DNA of 64,000 bases from Solibacillus isronensis (GCF_900168685.1 NZ_FVZN01000014.1:744001-808000), one strand, 5' to 3'. Counted from the stretch's first letter, positions 1-8,534 are shown. Numbers and translations: made by a program. The notes: generated from the letters alone by a model not told the origin.

Positions 1-785
1 CCTTCAATGAAAAACTAATGTGGCTCAAACTATTCGAAGATGTTGAATTTAAAAGAAGATTTACAGATAAAGTAAAGGCGCGCGAATATATGATCACAGT
101 CGGCTACAACTATTTGCTGCCGCCGCTGATCGGTATTTTTGATGAAGTGGAGGATATTATTTTCGAGCAGCTGCCGAGAAAATTTGTGTTGAAATGCTCG
201 CACGGCTCCGGCATGACGATTGTTTGCGAGAACAAACGTGAAATGGATTACCATGAAACAAGGCACCAGTTAGCGGAAATGATGGCAACGGATTACTCGC
301 TAAAATATGCGGAGCCACACTATGCATTCCTTCAGCCTCGAATTATTATCGAACGGTTAATTGAATCATCAGATGGCAATGATGTACAAGAATACAATAT
401 CCATTGTTTTCATGGGGTGCCGAAGATTATCGAAACGACTTTCCACCGTTTTACACCGAAAGAGCAAACACTCATGTTAACACCGGATTGGTTTAATTCG
501 AATTATATAAAGAAAAAGTATCCGTTTGATGAGGGAAAAGCTAGGCCTGCGCAGCTTGACGAACTGCTCGCCATTGCGAAAAAGTTGAGCAAGCCGTTTA
601 CGTATGTACGGATCGATTTAAAGGTAGCAGATGAAAAAGTTTACTTTAACAACTTTACATTCACGCCGGACGCTTGTTTAAATAGCCAGATTCAAGAAGA
701 TGACAGTCTGAAGCTTGGGCAATGGCTTGATTTGGATATTGAAAAGTCGAGGCATCCGGTTTCTGTAGCCCGTTCAAAATATTAA
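1..785 (+). CDS. TupA-like ATP-grasp protein (5' end outside window)
   Basis: The reading frame is open to the left edge, and the residues before the first ATG at 18 (FNEKL) fit the family's NEKL-W-LK opening followed by a DK..AREY block, so the gene almost certainly begins upstream of the window. The protein resembles the TupA-like ATP-grasp family, found in clusters for teichuronopeptide, capsule or other surface glycans, where members are thought to form amide or peptide-like bonds on polysaccharide. Visible pieces are the FVLKCSHGSG nucleotide-binding stretch, the IIERLI segment, EYNIHCFHG and the C-terminal VRIDLKV..FNNFTFTPD block typical of ATP-grasp metal binding. A GT2 gene follows 28 bp downstream. 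The family is fairly sure; the substrate is unknown. Confidence 0.75.
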   Translation, partial: FNEKLMWLKLFEDVEFKRRFTDKVKAREYMITVGYNYLLPPLIGIFDEVEDIIFEQLPRKFVLKCSHGSGMTIVCENKREMDYHETRHQLAEMMATDYSLKYAEPHYAFLQPRIIIERLIESSDGNDVQEYNIHCFHGVPKIIETTFHRFTPKEQTLMLTPDWFNSNYIKKKYPFDEGKARPAQLDELLAIAKKLSKPFTYVRIDLKVADEKVYFNNFTFTPDACLNSQIQEDDSLKLGQWLDLDIEKSRHPVSVARSKY

Positions 786-813
786 TCACCTTAATCGTTT
801 AGGAGGACTTAAC

Positions 814-1767
814 ATGATATACATTGTGTCTATTATTGTGGCAACACATAATGTTGAATATTCGATAAGAGAATGTCTGAAAAGCCTGCAGCAGCAAACA
901 TTGCAAGCGATTGAAGTACTGATTATGAACAATGGTTCTTCTAAAGGAACGGCTCTTATTTGTGAGGAATACGTCAGTGAGGATGACCGTTTTAGTATAT
1001 TTAATGCACAAAACCTGACATTAAGCGAAGCGCGCAATTATGGTATGCAGGAAGCAACAGGGAAGTATATTGCCTTTGTTGATGGGCATGATTTTGTGGA
1101 AAGCACGATGTATGAGAAGCTCGTGCAGCGTGCTGAGCAGAAGCATGCGGATCTCGTACTGTGCGGGTATACGAAATACTGGCCGGAAACCGAGCGCAAA
1201 AAACAGGTGAAAGTGAATGAAGCCTTACTAACAAAACCGAACCCTGTTAATTATTATCTGACAAAGCACAATGAAGCGTATATCGTGCCGTGGAATAAAC
1301 TTTTTTTACGTTCCATCATTATGGGGGAGCGATTATATTTTGATAATCATCCGTTTTTTGAGGACGTCGGGTTTATCGCGCAGTACTTATCTTTTGCGAA
1401 AAAGATTGCCATTGTAAATGAACCGCAGTACAACTTTGTGCAATATGAGGATATGCTGATGAAAAACTATAGTCCGTCGATTGCCCATTCACATGCACAA
1501 ACGTATGCCCAATTAAAACAGTTTTTTGATAAAAGGCAGTACCGCAATGTGATTGAGGGATTAAATTTACGTCTATATATTCATCGTTATCATCATGTGT
1601 TGTTAACGACGTCAAACACACGACAAGTGAAATCGCTGGAGCGTCAAATTATCCGGGAAAGCAAAAACTTTTCTCAGCTCCCTTGGAATCTGCGCATGAT
1701 GAAACCGTTAGTGAAAATGAGGGTCTATCCGACATTTTTCCGTTTGGTTCATAAAGTAAAGGCTTAA
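814..1767 (+). CDS. Family 2 glycosyltransferase
   Basis: This 317-residue protein starts at an ATG behind a clear AGGAGGA site. The N-terminus has the GT-A pattern of GT2 enzymes: VSIIVATHN at the start, the QTLQAIEVLIMNNGS block, LSEARNYGMQEATGKYIAF, then the metal-binding acidic motif in the form DGHD (residues 90-93) where DxDD is more usual. Such enzymes transfer a sugar from a nucleotide sugar to a lipid-linked or cell-wall glycan on the cytoplasmic face. No membrane segment is obvious. It sits between the TupA-like gene and an epimerase-like gene, so a role in the same surface-glycan pathway is inferred. Donor and acceptor cannot be read from the sequence. Confidence 0.85.
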   Translation: MIYIVSIIVATHNVEYSIRECLKSLQQQTLQAIEVLIMNNGSSKGTALICEEYVSEDDRFSIFNAQNLTLSEARNYGMQEATGKYIAFVDGHDFVESTMYEKLVQRAEQKHADLVLCGYTKYWPETERKKQVKVNEALLTKPNPVNYYLTKHNEAYIVPWNKLFLRSIIMGERLYFDNHPFFEDVGFIAQYLSFAKKIAIVNEPQYNFVQYEDMLMKNYSPSIAHSHAQTYAQLKQFFDKRQYRNVIEGLNLRLYIHRYHHVLLTTSNTRQVKSLERQIIRESKNFSQLPWNLRMMKPLVKMRVYPTFFRLVHKVKA

Positions 1768-1821
1768 AACAAACTTGCTACTGTAAAAGTAAAATTCGAA
1801 GCTCGATAAGGGGGAATATTC

Positions 1822-2559
1822 GTGATATTAGTCGTTGGTGGAGCAGGCTTTGTTGGAAGCCATGTCGTAAATTTATTACTGGAAAAAGGGCCGGTCGTTG
1901 TGTATGATAATTTATCCACAGGACACCGCGGAGCAGTCGATGAGCGTGCTATTTTTATTGAAGGCGAATTATCGGACCAGCAACGGTTAACGCAAATATT
2001 TACATTGTTTCCGGTTCATGCTGTCATTCATTTTGCAGCATCGGACTCAGTGAACGAGGCAATGGGGAATCCTGAATATTACTATGAAAATAATGTCGGC
2101 GGCACATTGGCATTATTGAAAGTCATGCGGGCATGCAGAGTGAAAAATATCATGCTCTCTTCCGCCGTTATGGCAAGTTCGGAAAAGAATGAGCTATTAC
2201 AAGGGCAGAAGTGTATGATCGAACAGATGCTTGAAGCTTATACGAAAGCCTATGATATGAATGGAACCGTTCTCCGTTATTGTAAGAGCACCTGTGTACA
2301 AGCTTCGGTTAGTGGAAATCCGGAAGCTGTGGTTTCTGAAAGTACAGGCAACCAGGGTTTGAAAAATGTAGCCGAAGTAGCAAATGCCCATGTATCGGCA
2401 CTTGAAGCGTTGGAGCGGGGCGAATTGGCTTTTAAAATGTACGATTTATCGGCGGTTAGCTCAAAAAATACACAACAGGAGCTTGACTGGCAGGCAGAAC
2501 GAAATGTACATGAAATGATTGAAGATGCCTGGAATTGGCATGAAAACTCAAAATGTTAG
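1822..2559 (+). CDS. Degenerate UDP-glucose 4-epimerase-like SDR protein
   Basis: The GTG start has a GGGGG-type ribosome site and the protein begins with the NAD-binding motif GGAGFVGSHV, continues with YDNLSTGHRGAV and HFAASDSV, and ends with EMIEDAWNWHEN, all recognisable from GalE. It is 245 residues, about 85 short of a normal GalE. The loss lies in the middle: after SSAVMA the segment reading YGxxK in active enzymes is LLQGQK here, so the catalytic tyrosine is replaced, and most of the substrate-binding half is missing. The frame is intact. It may be a decaying gene or a repurposed NAD-binding protein. Epimerase activity is unlikely. Confidence 0.7.
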   Translation: MILVVGGAGFVGSHVVNLLLEKGPVVVYDNLSTGHRGAVDERAIFIEGELSDQQRLTQIFTLFPVHAVIHFAASDSVNEAMGNPEYYYENNVGGTLALLKVMRACRVKNIMLSSAVMASSEKNELLQGQKCMIEQMLEAYTKAYDMNGTVLRYCKSTCVQASVSGNPEAVVSESTGNQGLKNVAEVANAHVSALEALERGELAFKMYDLSAVSSKNTQQELDWQAERNVHEMIEDAWNWHENSKC

Positions 2560-2597
2560 CGACTTACTCTGTTACAATTCATTTTGTAGCAGTTTTT

Positions 2598-2627
2598 TTG
2601 CGTCATGTGTGGAAAAAGTGATAGAAT
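2598..2627 (+). promoter_or_regulatory. Candidate sigma-A promoter of ymdB
   Basis: TTGCGT (2598-2603) and TAGAAT (2622-2627) are separated by 18 bp, about 40 bp before the ymdB start. The match is moderate. Confidence 0.4.
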
Positions 2628-2665
2628 AATTAGATGTTGAAGAACAGAAAGAGTGGTTTTTAAAA

Positions 2666-3463
2666 ATGAAAGTATTATTTATTGGCGATATTGTTGGTTC
2701 TATTGGTCGCGATGCAGTAGAGCAGTATTTGCCTCGCTTAAAGAAAAAATATAATTTAGATGTTGTTATTGCAAATGGTGAAAATGCTGCAGCAGGACGC
2801 GGTATTACACGTGCGATTTATAATGATTTACTGCAAATGGGTGTAGATGTCATTACGATGGGTAACCATACGTGGGATAACAAAGATATTTTTGATTTTA
2901 TCGATGATGCCGATTACTTAGTACGTCCGGCAAACTTTTCGAAAGATGCACCAGGACGCGGCATGACACAAGTATCGAAAAACGGTGTGACAATTTCAGT
3001 CATCAATCTGCACGGACGCGTATTTTTACCGCCGCACGAAGATCCATTTGCGATGGCAGTCGAAATGGTCGAAGAAGCGAAAAAAACATCACCAATCGTT
3101 TTTGTTGATTTCCACGCTGAAGCAACGAGCGAAAAAATTGCATTAAGTTGGCATCTGGACGGCAAAGCATCCGTTGTTGTCGGAACACATACACATGTCC
3201 AAACAGCGGACAACCGCATTTATCCGGGCGGCACAGCATATATTACAGACGTTGGCATGACAGGTCCTTATGATGAAGTGTTAGGTATGGGGAAAGATAA
3301 TGTCATTTATAAATTCCTGACAAATATGCCAGCACGCTATGAAGTACCAAAAAAAGGCCGCGCTGTATTAAGTGCCTTCTTCGTTGAAATTGAGGATAAA
3401 ACAGGGAAAGCCATTCGCCAGGAACGTGTACTTATTAATGAGGACAACCCGTTTCAAGCATAA
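2666..3463 (+). CDS. ymdB: YmdB metallophosphoesterase
   Basis: The 265-residue protein matches the YmdB/TIGR00282 family end to end. The metal-ligand motifs of the calcineurin-like fold are visible: GDIVGSIGR, NGENAAAGRGIT, MGNHTWDN, VDFHAEATSEK and VGTHTHVQTAD. In Bacillus subtilis YmdB is a cyclic-nucleotide phosphodiesterase that influences biofilm versus motility gene expression. In the usual order rny-ymdB-spoVS, ymdB is flanked by RNase Y and SpoVS. Here rny is not upstream, and spoVS lies 5.2 kb downstream beyond inserted polysaccharide genes. The ATG start is supported by the conserved MKVLFIGDIVG opening. Confidence 0.95.
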   Translation: MKVLFIGDIVGSIGRDAVEQYLPRLKKKYNLDVVIANGENAAAGRGITRAIYNDLLQMGVDVITMGNHTWDNKDIFDFIDDADYLVRPANFSKDAPGRGMTQVSKNGVTISVINLHGRVFLPPHEDPFAMAVEMVEEAKKTSPIVFVDFHAEATSEKIALSWHLDGKASVVVGTHTHVQTADNRIYPGGTAYITDVGMTGPYDEVLGMGKDNVIYKFLTNMPARYEVPKKGRAVLSAFFVEIEDKTGKAIRQERVLINEDNPFQA

Positions 3464-3471
3464 GTAAATAA

Positions 3472-3533
3472 TGACACCTATTACTGAACAGGAGAGGCAG
3501 TTGCCTTTTTTATTTTGTGATAGGTGTTTTTTG
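3472..3533 (+). terminator. Terminator region after ymdB
   Basis: A short hairpin AGGCA/TGCCT followed by T6 (about 3495-3512) is nested in a longer inverted repeat, ACACCTATTAC with GTGATAGGTGT, which itself ends in T6. Either could terminate ymdB transcription. Confidence 0.6.
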
Positions 3534-3589
3534 TCCTTTAAATTTCATATCGATAAAAATTTGATGAACTTTACTTTTACTAAACGGGA

Positions 3590-3762
3590 GTTGATTGGAA
3601 TGGAGGGCGGCAGACTCCTGCGGGAACAGCAAAATTTATTTTGCGACGAAAGCGAAGCGACAGGAGCATCGAGCGGAAAATCCACTTTTATCGGGATGAG
3701 TCCCGATAAAAGTTAGTTGGAGCCGTGCCCGCGGAAAGCGTCCGCCCGCAATGGAAATCAAC
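3590..3762. repeat. Structured repeat element, copy 1 (173 bp, terminal inverted repeats)
   Basis: The element begins GTTGATTGGAATGGAGGGCGG and ends CCGCCCGCAATGGAAATCAAC, a near-perfect inverted repeat of about 21 bp interrupted by a purine-rich bulge. Inside it holds GACTCCTGCGGGAA, a CGAAAGCGAAGCGACAGG block, a perfect 13-bp stem hairpin (3683-3713) and GCGGAAAGCGTCC. It is GC-rich against an AT-rich surround. Related elements lie at 21147-21286 and 41094-41247. Similar GC-rich repeats are common in Bacillaceae intergenic DNA; no protein is encoded. It could be a miniature mobile element or a structured RNA. Confidence 0.75.
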
Positions 3763-3777
3763 GGAGTTTATAAGAAG

Positions 3778-4001
3778 TGAGGATTAAAAATAAGAGTTGA
3801 GGATTATATGCTTGCTGTTGAGGATTATCAAAGATGAAGTGAGGATTAAGTAAGGGTAATTGAGGAATATAAGCTCAGATTGAGGATTATCCGGTGAGAA
3901 CTGAGGAATATATTTTCATTAGCGCAAATTGACCGCAGCTTTTTTGAAATTGAGGATTAGCGGGTGCAGATTGAGGATAAAATCCCACGTAGTAAGGATT
4001 A
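3778..4001 (+). repeat. 21-bp-periodic repeat array A (word TGAGGATTA)
   Basis: TGAGGATTA or a near match begins at 3778, 3798, 3819, 3840, 3861, 3881, 3902, 3951, 3972 and 3993, with a degenerate copy at 3930. Spacing is 20-21 bp except one 28-bp step. Sequence between the words is not conserved. The array starts 15 bp after repeat element copy 1 and runs towards the VanZ-like gene. It holds no credible gene. The spacer of about 12 bp rules out CRISPR. Confidence 0.85.
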
Positions 4002-4164
4002 TATTTGCATCCCATTTCACAAACCTGTAAAATCGGTTGAATATTCAACAATAGACAATGGCAATCAAATTGAAAATAGAATAAAATGGAAAACATATGG
4101 AAATAATTGTAGCGATGAAACGTCGAACCAAAACCGACTTCCCATAAGAGGTGGAAAAACAAAA

Positions 4165-4662
4165 ATGAGAAAAATACTTGCTTGGCTGATTGTTGTATTG
4201 TGGATGATGCTCATTTTTTACTTTTCACAACAACCAGTATTCGATTCAAGAGATTTAAGTTCAAACATTACAAAACAACTCATAGAGATTGCCGAAAAGG
4301 TGACACCGCTTGAAAATGTGCAGGAAAGCCAGGTGCATCACCTCGTCCGAAAAAACGCACATTTCACGATTTACTTTTTCCTCGGCATTTTTGCACTGCT
4401 GGCATTAAAACTAACTGGATTAAAGCATGCTCTTAGTGCGATCATTGCCTTAGTACTATGTATGATCTACGCGGTTACCGATGAATATCATCAGCTGTTT
4501 GTTGAAGGCAGAGGGGCTCAAATAAAGGATATTTTTATTGATTGGGCTGGGGCTGCAACGGGAATTACTGTGGCGACACTTCTTGGTTTAATCGGAAAAT
4601 CCGGCAAGGCTCGTTCAGAAAACAGAAAATCCAACGCTGGTTACAAAGTAAGCGAACGTTAA
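4165..4662 (+). CDS. VanZ-family membrane protein
   Basis: The 165-residue protein has about four membrane segments and the VanZ landmarks: FSQQP after the first helix, RKNAHFTIYFFLG, and YAVTDEYHQLFVEGRGAQIKD followed by a last helix. The frame stays open 67 codons further upstream, but that part lies in repeat array A and has no membrane character. The ATG at 4165 behind AGAGGTGG is the likely start. VanZ proteins can confer low-level teicoplanin resistance in enterococci; chromosomal homologues in Bacillales are mostly of unknown function. It lies alone between ymdB and the exopolysaccharide genes. Confidence 0.85.
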   Translation: MRKILAWLIVVLWMMLIFYFSQQPVFDSRDLSSNITKQLIEIAEKVTPLENVQESQVHHLVRKNAHFTIYFFLGIFALLALKLTGLKHALSAIIALVLCMIYAVTDEYHQLFVEGRGAQIKDIFIDWAGAATGITVATLLGLIGKSGKARSENRKSNAGYKVSER

Positions 4663-4763
4663 CTACTTTGTAACTATTGACAGTTAGATACTAGAAACAT
4701 GAATAGCTCCCTGATTTTATGAATATGTATAAACGTACATGAACAATAGAACGAAGGGAGCCC

Positions 4764-4847
4764 ATGATGAAAGAGCGATGGAAATGGGGGATTAGCATCG
4801 TGATTATGTTTTGCATTGTATCGCTGATCATCTCGCTGAATAGTTAA
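4764..4847 (+). CDS. Putative 27-residue single-span membrane peptide
   Basis: A short frame starts at tandem ATG codons behind a GAAGGGAG ribosome site 5-8 bp upstream. The peptide has a basic head (MMKERWKWG) and one hydrophobic helix of about 15 residues ending LNS. It is followed by an inverted repeat (TATACTGG/CCAGTATA, about 4869-4892) and a strong terminator. The good ribosome site, membrane topology and dedicated terminator support a real small gene. Nothing in the sequence gives a function, and it could be chance. Confidence 0.45.
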   Translation: MMKERWKWGISIVIMFCIVSLIISLNS

Positions 4848-4901
4848 TAGGCATAGCTAAAAACAATCTATACTGGGCCTAGTTGCCAGTATAACAATAT
4901 A

Positions 4902-4946
4902 AGAGAGTAAAACTTTGTCGAATACAAGGTTTTACTCTCTTTTTTT
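4902..4946 (+). terminator. Rho-independent terminator
   Basis: A 12-bp perfect stem (AGAGAGTAAAAC with GTTTTACTCTCT) with a loop of about 15 nt is followed by T7. It closes the VanZ/small peptide transcript. The remaining 270 bp up to 5216 are AT-rich; I see only the ribosome site GGGGGAGGA of the next gene. Confidence 0.85.
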
Positions 4947-5216
4947 GGAGAAAATGAATAGATTGGAATAATTTGTGATAAAATAACTATACATTTGGGT
5001 AATGCTGTAAAAAATGAAAATATAATAGAGTTTATATGGTTCTTTTTTACGTAATTTAAACGGGGAAGGGGATAATGTAAGGATTTAAGAGCATAAGAGA
5101 GCGTTTGTAGGAATTTCTGAAATATATGTAGGTTTTCATATGTAACGTCAAAAGATACCTGGCGTTCCGGACGAAATTATCAAACTTTGTATTGTCAAGT
5201 CGGGGGAGGATTTTGA

Positions 5217-7052
5217 TTGAGTTATACCGCTAGATACACGACATTTTCTATTTTGGATTCAATGATTGTCGTGTCAGCCATTTTTATCAGTTATTTTTTA
5301 CTGCATCCGTCGTTAACAGTCTATTCGGATACAGTCATTTTTTTAAGTGCTGTTACACTGCTCGTCAGTCATCATATATCAGCGCACTTTTTCCACCTGT
5401 ACAACCGGCTGTGGAGTCTGGCATCTGTTAAAGAGCTGCTCATTATCGGCTATGCGGTGACGACATCTGTTTTAGCAGCAAGTGCCATCCAGTTTGTTAT
5501 CAAGCAGGATATTTATTTTCGTCTAATGGCAGTGACATGGCTGCTGCATATTTTATTGATCGGGGGATCGCGTTTCTTTCTTAGGGTTGCGCATGACTGG
5601 TCTTCCCGCAAACCGGTTGCTGATGGAAACCGTGTATTGATTGTCGGTGCCGGTGAGGCGGGAACAATGCTGCTCCGTAGTCTGAAACGGAATCCGTCAG
5701 AATATCAGGTAGTCGCCATTGTCGACGATGACCTGAACAAACAGCATTTAAAACTGCTGGACGTCAATGTATGCGGAACAACGAAGGACATTCCGCATCT
5801 TGTACAGACAAAGGGAATCCAGGAAATTATTTTAGCCATTCCTTCTTTGAGCAAAAAAGAAATACGCGAAATTTATAACCGCTTAGGTGAAACGAAAGCA
5901 ACGATCAAAATCATGCCGAAAATTGAAGATGTGATGACCGGGAAAGTTTCCGTGAATGATATGCAGGAAATCAAAATCGAAGACTTGCTTGGACGGGAAG
6001 AAGTCAAACTGGATATGGTGGCCCTCTCGAAAAAGTTAGCGAATAAAAAGATTCTCATCACAGGTGCCGGGGGATCGATTGGTTCGGAAATTTGCCGGCA
6101 AACCGCCCAGTTTCATCCGAAACAGATTATCATGCTTGGGCATGGCGAAAACTCGATTTATAAAATCCACCTAGAATTATCTGAAAAGACTGAATACAAG
6201 GATATCGAATTTGTTCCGGTCATTGCGGATGTGCAGGACAGGGAACGGATTTTTGAAGTCGTCCAGCAGTTTGAGCCGGATGTCATTTACCATGCGGCAG
6301 CACATAAGCATGTACCGATGATGGAAAGCAACCCACGGGAATCGGTAAAAAACAATGTTTTCGGCACTAAAAATATTGCGGAGGCGGCACATACATTTGG
6401 TGTTTCAAATTTTGTTATGATTTCAACCGATAAAGCGGTCAACCCTCCGAATGTGATGGGTGCGACAAAGCGGATCGCCGAAATGATCATTCAAAACCTT
6501 GCCACGTACAGCGGGACAAACTTTGCTGCTGTTCGTTTTGGAAATGTACTTGGATCAAGAGGCAGTGTTATTCCAAGATTTAAAGCGCAAATTGCGGCAG
6601 GCGGACCTGTAACAGTGACACATCCTGATATGACCCGCTATTTTATGACGATTCCCGAAGCATCCAGACTTGTACTACAGGCAGGAGCACTTGCCCGAGG
6701 TGGGGAAGTATTCGTCCTTGATATGGGAGAACCGATGAAAATAGTCGACCTTGCCAAAAATCTTATTCGTCTATCCGGTTTTTCGGAAGAGGAAATCGAG
6801 ATTGAATTTACGGGTATTCGTCCGGGTGAAAAGATGTTCGAGGAATTATTGAATGCGGAAGAAATTCAGGAAGAGCATATTTACCCGAAAATTCATGTCG
6901 GGAAAGCGAGCCGGATTGAAGGGCAGCTGCTGTCCGATTTACTAAGAGATATCGATGCGTGTCATTCGTCTGATTTAAAAGCGAAACTGATTAAAATTTC
7001 AAATGCGAATTGGAATCGGGATGAAATCAGTGTGCATGAAACGATTGCCTGA
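5217..7052 (+). CDS. CapD/EpsC-type nucleotide-sugar 4,6-dehydratase (membrane)
   Basis: The 611-residue protein starts at TTG, 8 bp after GGGGGAGGA. Four N-terminal membrane helices (about residues 8-125) lead into a first Rossmann module (VGAGEAGTMLLRSL) and then the SDR dehydratase (TGAGGSIGSEICRQ, HAAAHKHVPMME, STDKAVNPPNVMGATKR, GEVFVLDMGEP). This is the FlaA1/PglF/CapD/EpsC architecture, which turns UDP-GlcNAc into a 4-keto-6-deoxy sugar for capsule or exopolysaccharide. As in that family, methionine takes the place of the usual SDR tyrosine before GATK. It heads a three-gene group with a Wzz-like and a BY-kinase gene. The exact product stereochemistry is not determined. Confidence 0.9.
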   Translation: MSYTARYTTFSILDSMIVVSAIFISYFLLHPSLTVYSDTVIFLSAVTLLVSHHISAHFFHLYNRLWSLASVKELLIIGYAVTTSVLAASAIQFVIKQDIYFRLMAVTWLLHILLIGGSRFFLRVAHDWSSRKPVADGNRVLIVGAGEAGTMLLRSLKRNPSEYQVVAIVDDDLNKQHLKLLDVNVCGTTKDIPHLVQTKGIQEIILAIPSLSKKEIREIYNRLGETKATIKIMPKIEDVMTGKVSVNDMQEIKIEDLLGREEVKLDMVALSKKLANKKILITGAGGSIGSEICRQTAQFHPKQIIMLGHGENSIYKIHLELSEKTEYKDIEFVPVIADVQDRERIFEVVQQFEPDVIYHAAAHKHVPMMESNPRESVKNNVFGTKNIAEAAHTFGVSNFVMISTDKAVNPPNVMGATKRIAEMIIQNLATYSGTNFAAVRFGNVLGSRGSVIPRFKAQIAAGGPVTVTHPDMTRYFMTIPEASRLVLQAGALARGGEVFVLDMGEPMKIVDLAKNLIRLSGFSEEEIEIEFTGIRPGEKMFEELLNAEEIQEEHIYPKIHVGKASRIEGQLLSDLLRDIDACHSSDLKAKLIKISNANWNRDEISVHETIA

Positions 7053-7085
7053 AATATAAAAAGAAGCAGTATAGGGGGAATCCAA

Positions 7086-7811
7086 TTGGGAGAAACAATC
7101 AGTCTACAGGAACTTATAAAAATCATAAAAAAACGGCTCGTACTCATTATCGCTTTTACAGTAATCGGCTGTGCAGTAGCAGCAGGCATCAGTTTTTATG
7201 CGATTACCCCGATTTATGAGGCACAAACACAAATTCTGGTGAATCAAAAAGGCAATGCCGATCAAGTGTATTCTTTGCAAAGTACCAATACCGATTTAAG
7301 TTTAATTAATACGTATCAGGTCATTATTACAAGCCCGGTCATCTTGAATCCGGTACTGGAAAGTCTTGATTTGGATAAAACGGCAGGACAGCTGGCACAG
7401 CAAATATCGGTGTTCAGTAAAACGGATTCCAAAGTGGTCAATATCCGTGTGGAGGACCCGAATCCGGCAGTAGCTGTGGACATATCGAATATGGTAGCGG
7501 AAGTATTTAAGGAGAACATTCCACAGTTAATGAGTATCGATAATATTTCGATTTTGTCCGCTGCTAAATTGAGCGAAAATCCGTCACCGGTAAAACCGAA
7601 TAAGATGATGAACATCGCAATTGGTGCTGTCATTGGGGTCATGCTCGGATTAGGAGTGACATTCCTCATTGAGTTTTTGGATATGTCGATTAAGAGCGAG
7701 CGCGATGTGGAAGATTATCTGGAATTACCGGTGATCGGCATGGTTGATTTGATTAAAGAAGAAAAGGAAAAAAGATTTTCTTTTCGTGCGCAGAAAGTGG
7801 GGAGAAGTTAA
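7086..7811 (+). CDS. Wzz-type chain-length / kinase-activator membrane protein
   Basis: The 241-residue protein begins at TTG behind GGGGGAA. It has the Wzz plan: a short cytoplasmic start, one helix at about 20-42, an extracytoplasmic domain (ITPIYEAQTQILVNQ.. and VVNIRVEDPNPAVAVDISN), then the proline-rich approach NPSPVKPNKMMN to a second helix at about 176-198 and a cytoplasmic tail. In Bacillus the paired proteins (EpsA/TkmA type) activate a separate cytoplasmic tyrosine kinase through this tail. Its stop codon directly abuts the kinase start. It probably controls exopolysaccharide chain length or export. Confidence 0.88.
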   Translation: MGETISLQELIKIIKKRLVLIIAFTVIGCAVAAGISFYAITPIYEAQTQILVNQKGNADQVYSLQSTNTDLSLINTYQVIITSPVILNPVLESLDLDKTAGQLAQQISVFSKTDSKVVNIRVEDPNPAVAVDISNMVAEVFKENIPQLMSIDNISILSAAKLSENPSPVKPNKMMNIAIGAVIGVMLGLGVTFLIEFLDMSIKSERDVEDYLELPVIGMVDLIKEEKEKRFSFRAQKVGRS

Positions 7812-8534
7812 ATGGTGAGGCTGAGTCTGAGAAAAAAGAAAAATATGTTGCAAAATTCGAATGTCGCAAGGAAACTCGTGACATTTACTGAAACGAAATC
7901 CCATATTATCGAGCAGTTTCGCACTATCCGTACAAATATTAAGTTTTCCATGCCGGATGAGCCGTTAAAGACGATTTTAATTACTTCTTCCACACCGGGT
8001 GAAGGGAAATCGACGAACGTGGCGAATCTCGGTGTCGTGTTTGCACAGGAAGACAAAAAGGTGCTCCTTATTGATGCGGATATGCGGAAACCGACGCTGC
8101 ATCATACATTTAAAACGTTTAATAAAGTTGGCTTGTCTAACATTCTTGCAAGAAGATCCGCGTTGCATGAGGCGATCCAGGAGACTTTTATCGTGGGGCT
8201 CGATGTCATTACAAGCGGTCCGATTCCGCCGAATCCTGCCGAACTGCTTTCATCCCAAGGGTTGGAAGCTTTATTTCAGGAAGTGAAAAATCAATATGAC
8301 ATCATTATTATTGATTCTCCGCCATTATTATCGGTGACTGACGCGCAGATCCTGGCGAATAAATGTGACGGGGCGATCATGATTTTAAATACGGGCGTGA
8401 TCGACAAACGTGCCGCGAAAAAAGCACAGATGCTGTTGGCGGCTTCCCACACAAAGATTTTGGGTGTTGTGTTGAACAACTACAAAACAAAGAATCATTA
8501 TAATTATTATGATGGTTACCGTTATGCTGAATAA
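7812..8534 (+). CDS. CpsD/EpsB-type bacterial tyrosine kinase
   Basis: The 240-residue protein is a BY-kinase ATPase: Walker A SSTPGEGKST, the second Walker (A') block LLIDADMRKPT and Walker B DIIIIDSPP, followed by the usual CDGAIMILNTG segment. The C-terminus is a tyrosine cluster (HYNYYDGYRYAE) of the sort autophosphorylated in trans in these kinases. It is translated directly after the Wzz-like activator and probably forms the split Gram-positive kinase pair that regulates polysaccharide synthesis. No cognate PHP-type phosphatase gene (YwqE/CpsB) follows; spoVS comes next, 130 bp downstream. Confidence 0.92.
   Translation: MVRLSLRKKKNMLQNSNVARKLVTFTETKSHIIEQFRTIRTNIKFSMPDEPLKTILITSSTPGEGKSTNVANLGVVFAQEDKKVLLIDADMRKPTLHHTFKTFNKVGLSNILARRSALHEAIQETFIVGLDVITSGPIPPNPAELLSSQGLEALFQEVKNQYDIIIIDSPPLLSVTDAQILANKCDGAIMILNTGVIDKRAAKKAQMLLAASHTKILGVVLNNYKTKNHYNYYDGYRYAE

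Noticed and set aside
3471-3716. 81-residue open frame after ymdB
   Set aside because: It crosses the ymdB terminator and the structured repeat element; no family resemblance.
3964-4164. N-terminal extension of the VanZ-like protein
   Set aside because: The extra codons run through repeat array A and the ATG at 4165 has the ribosome site and the family N-terminus.
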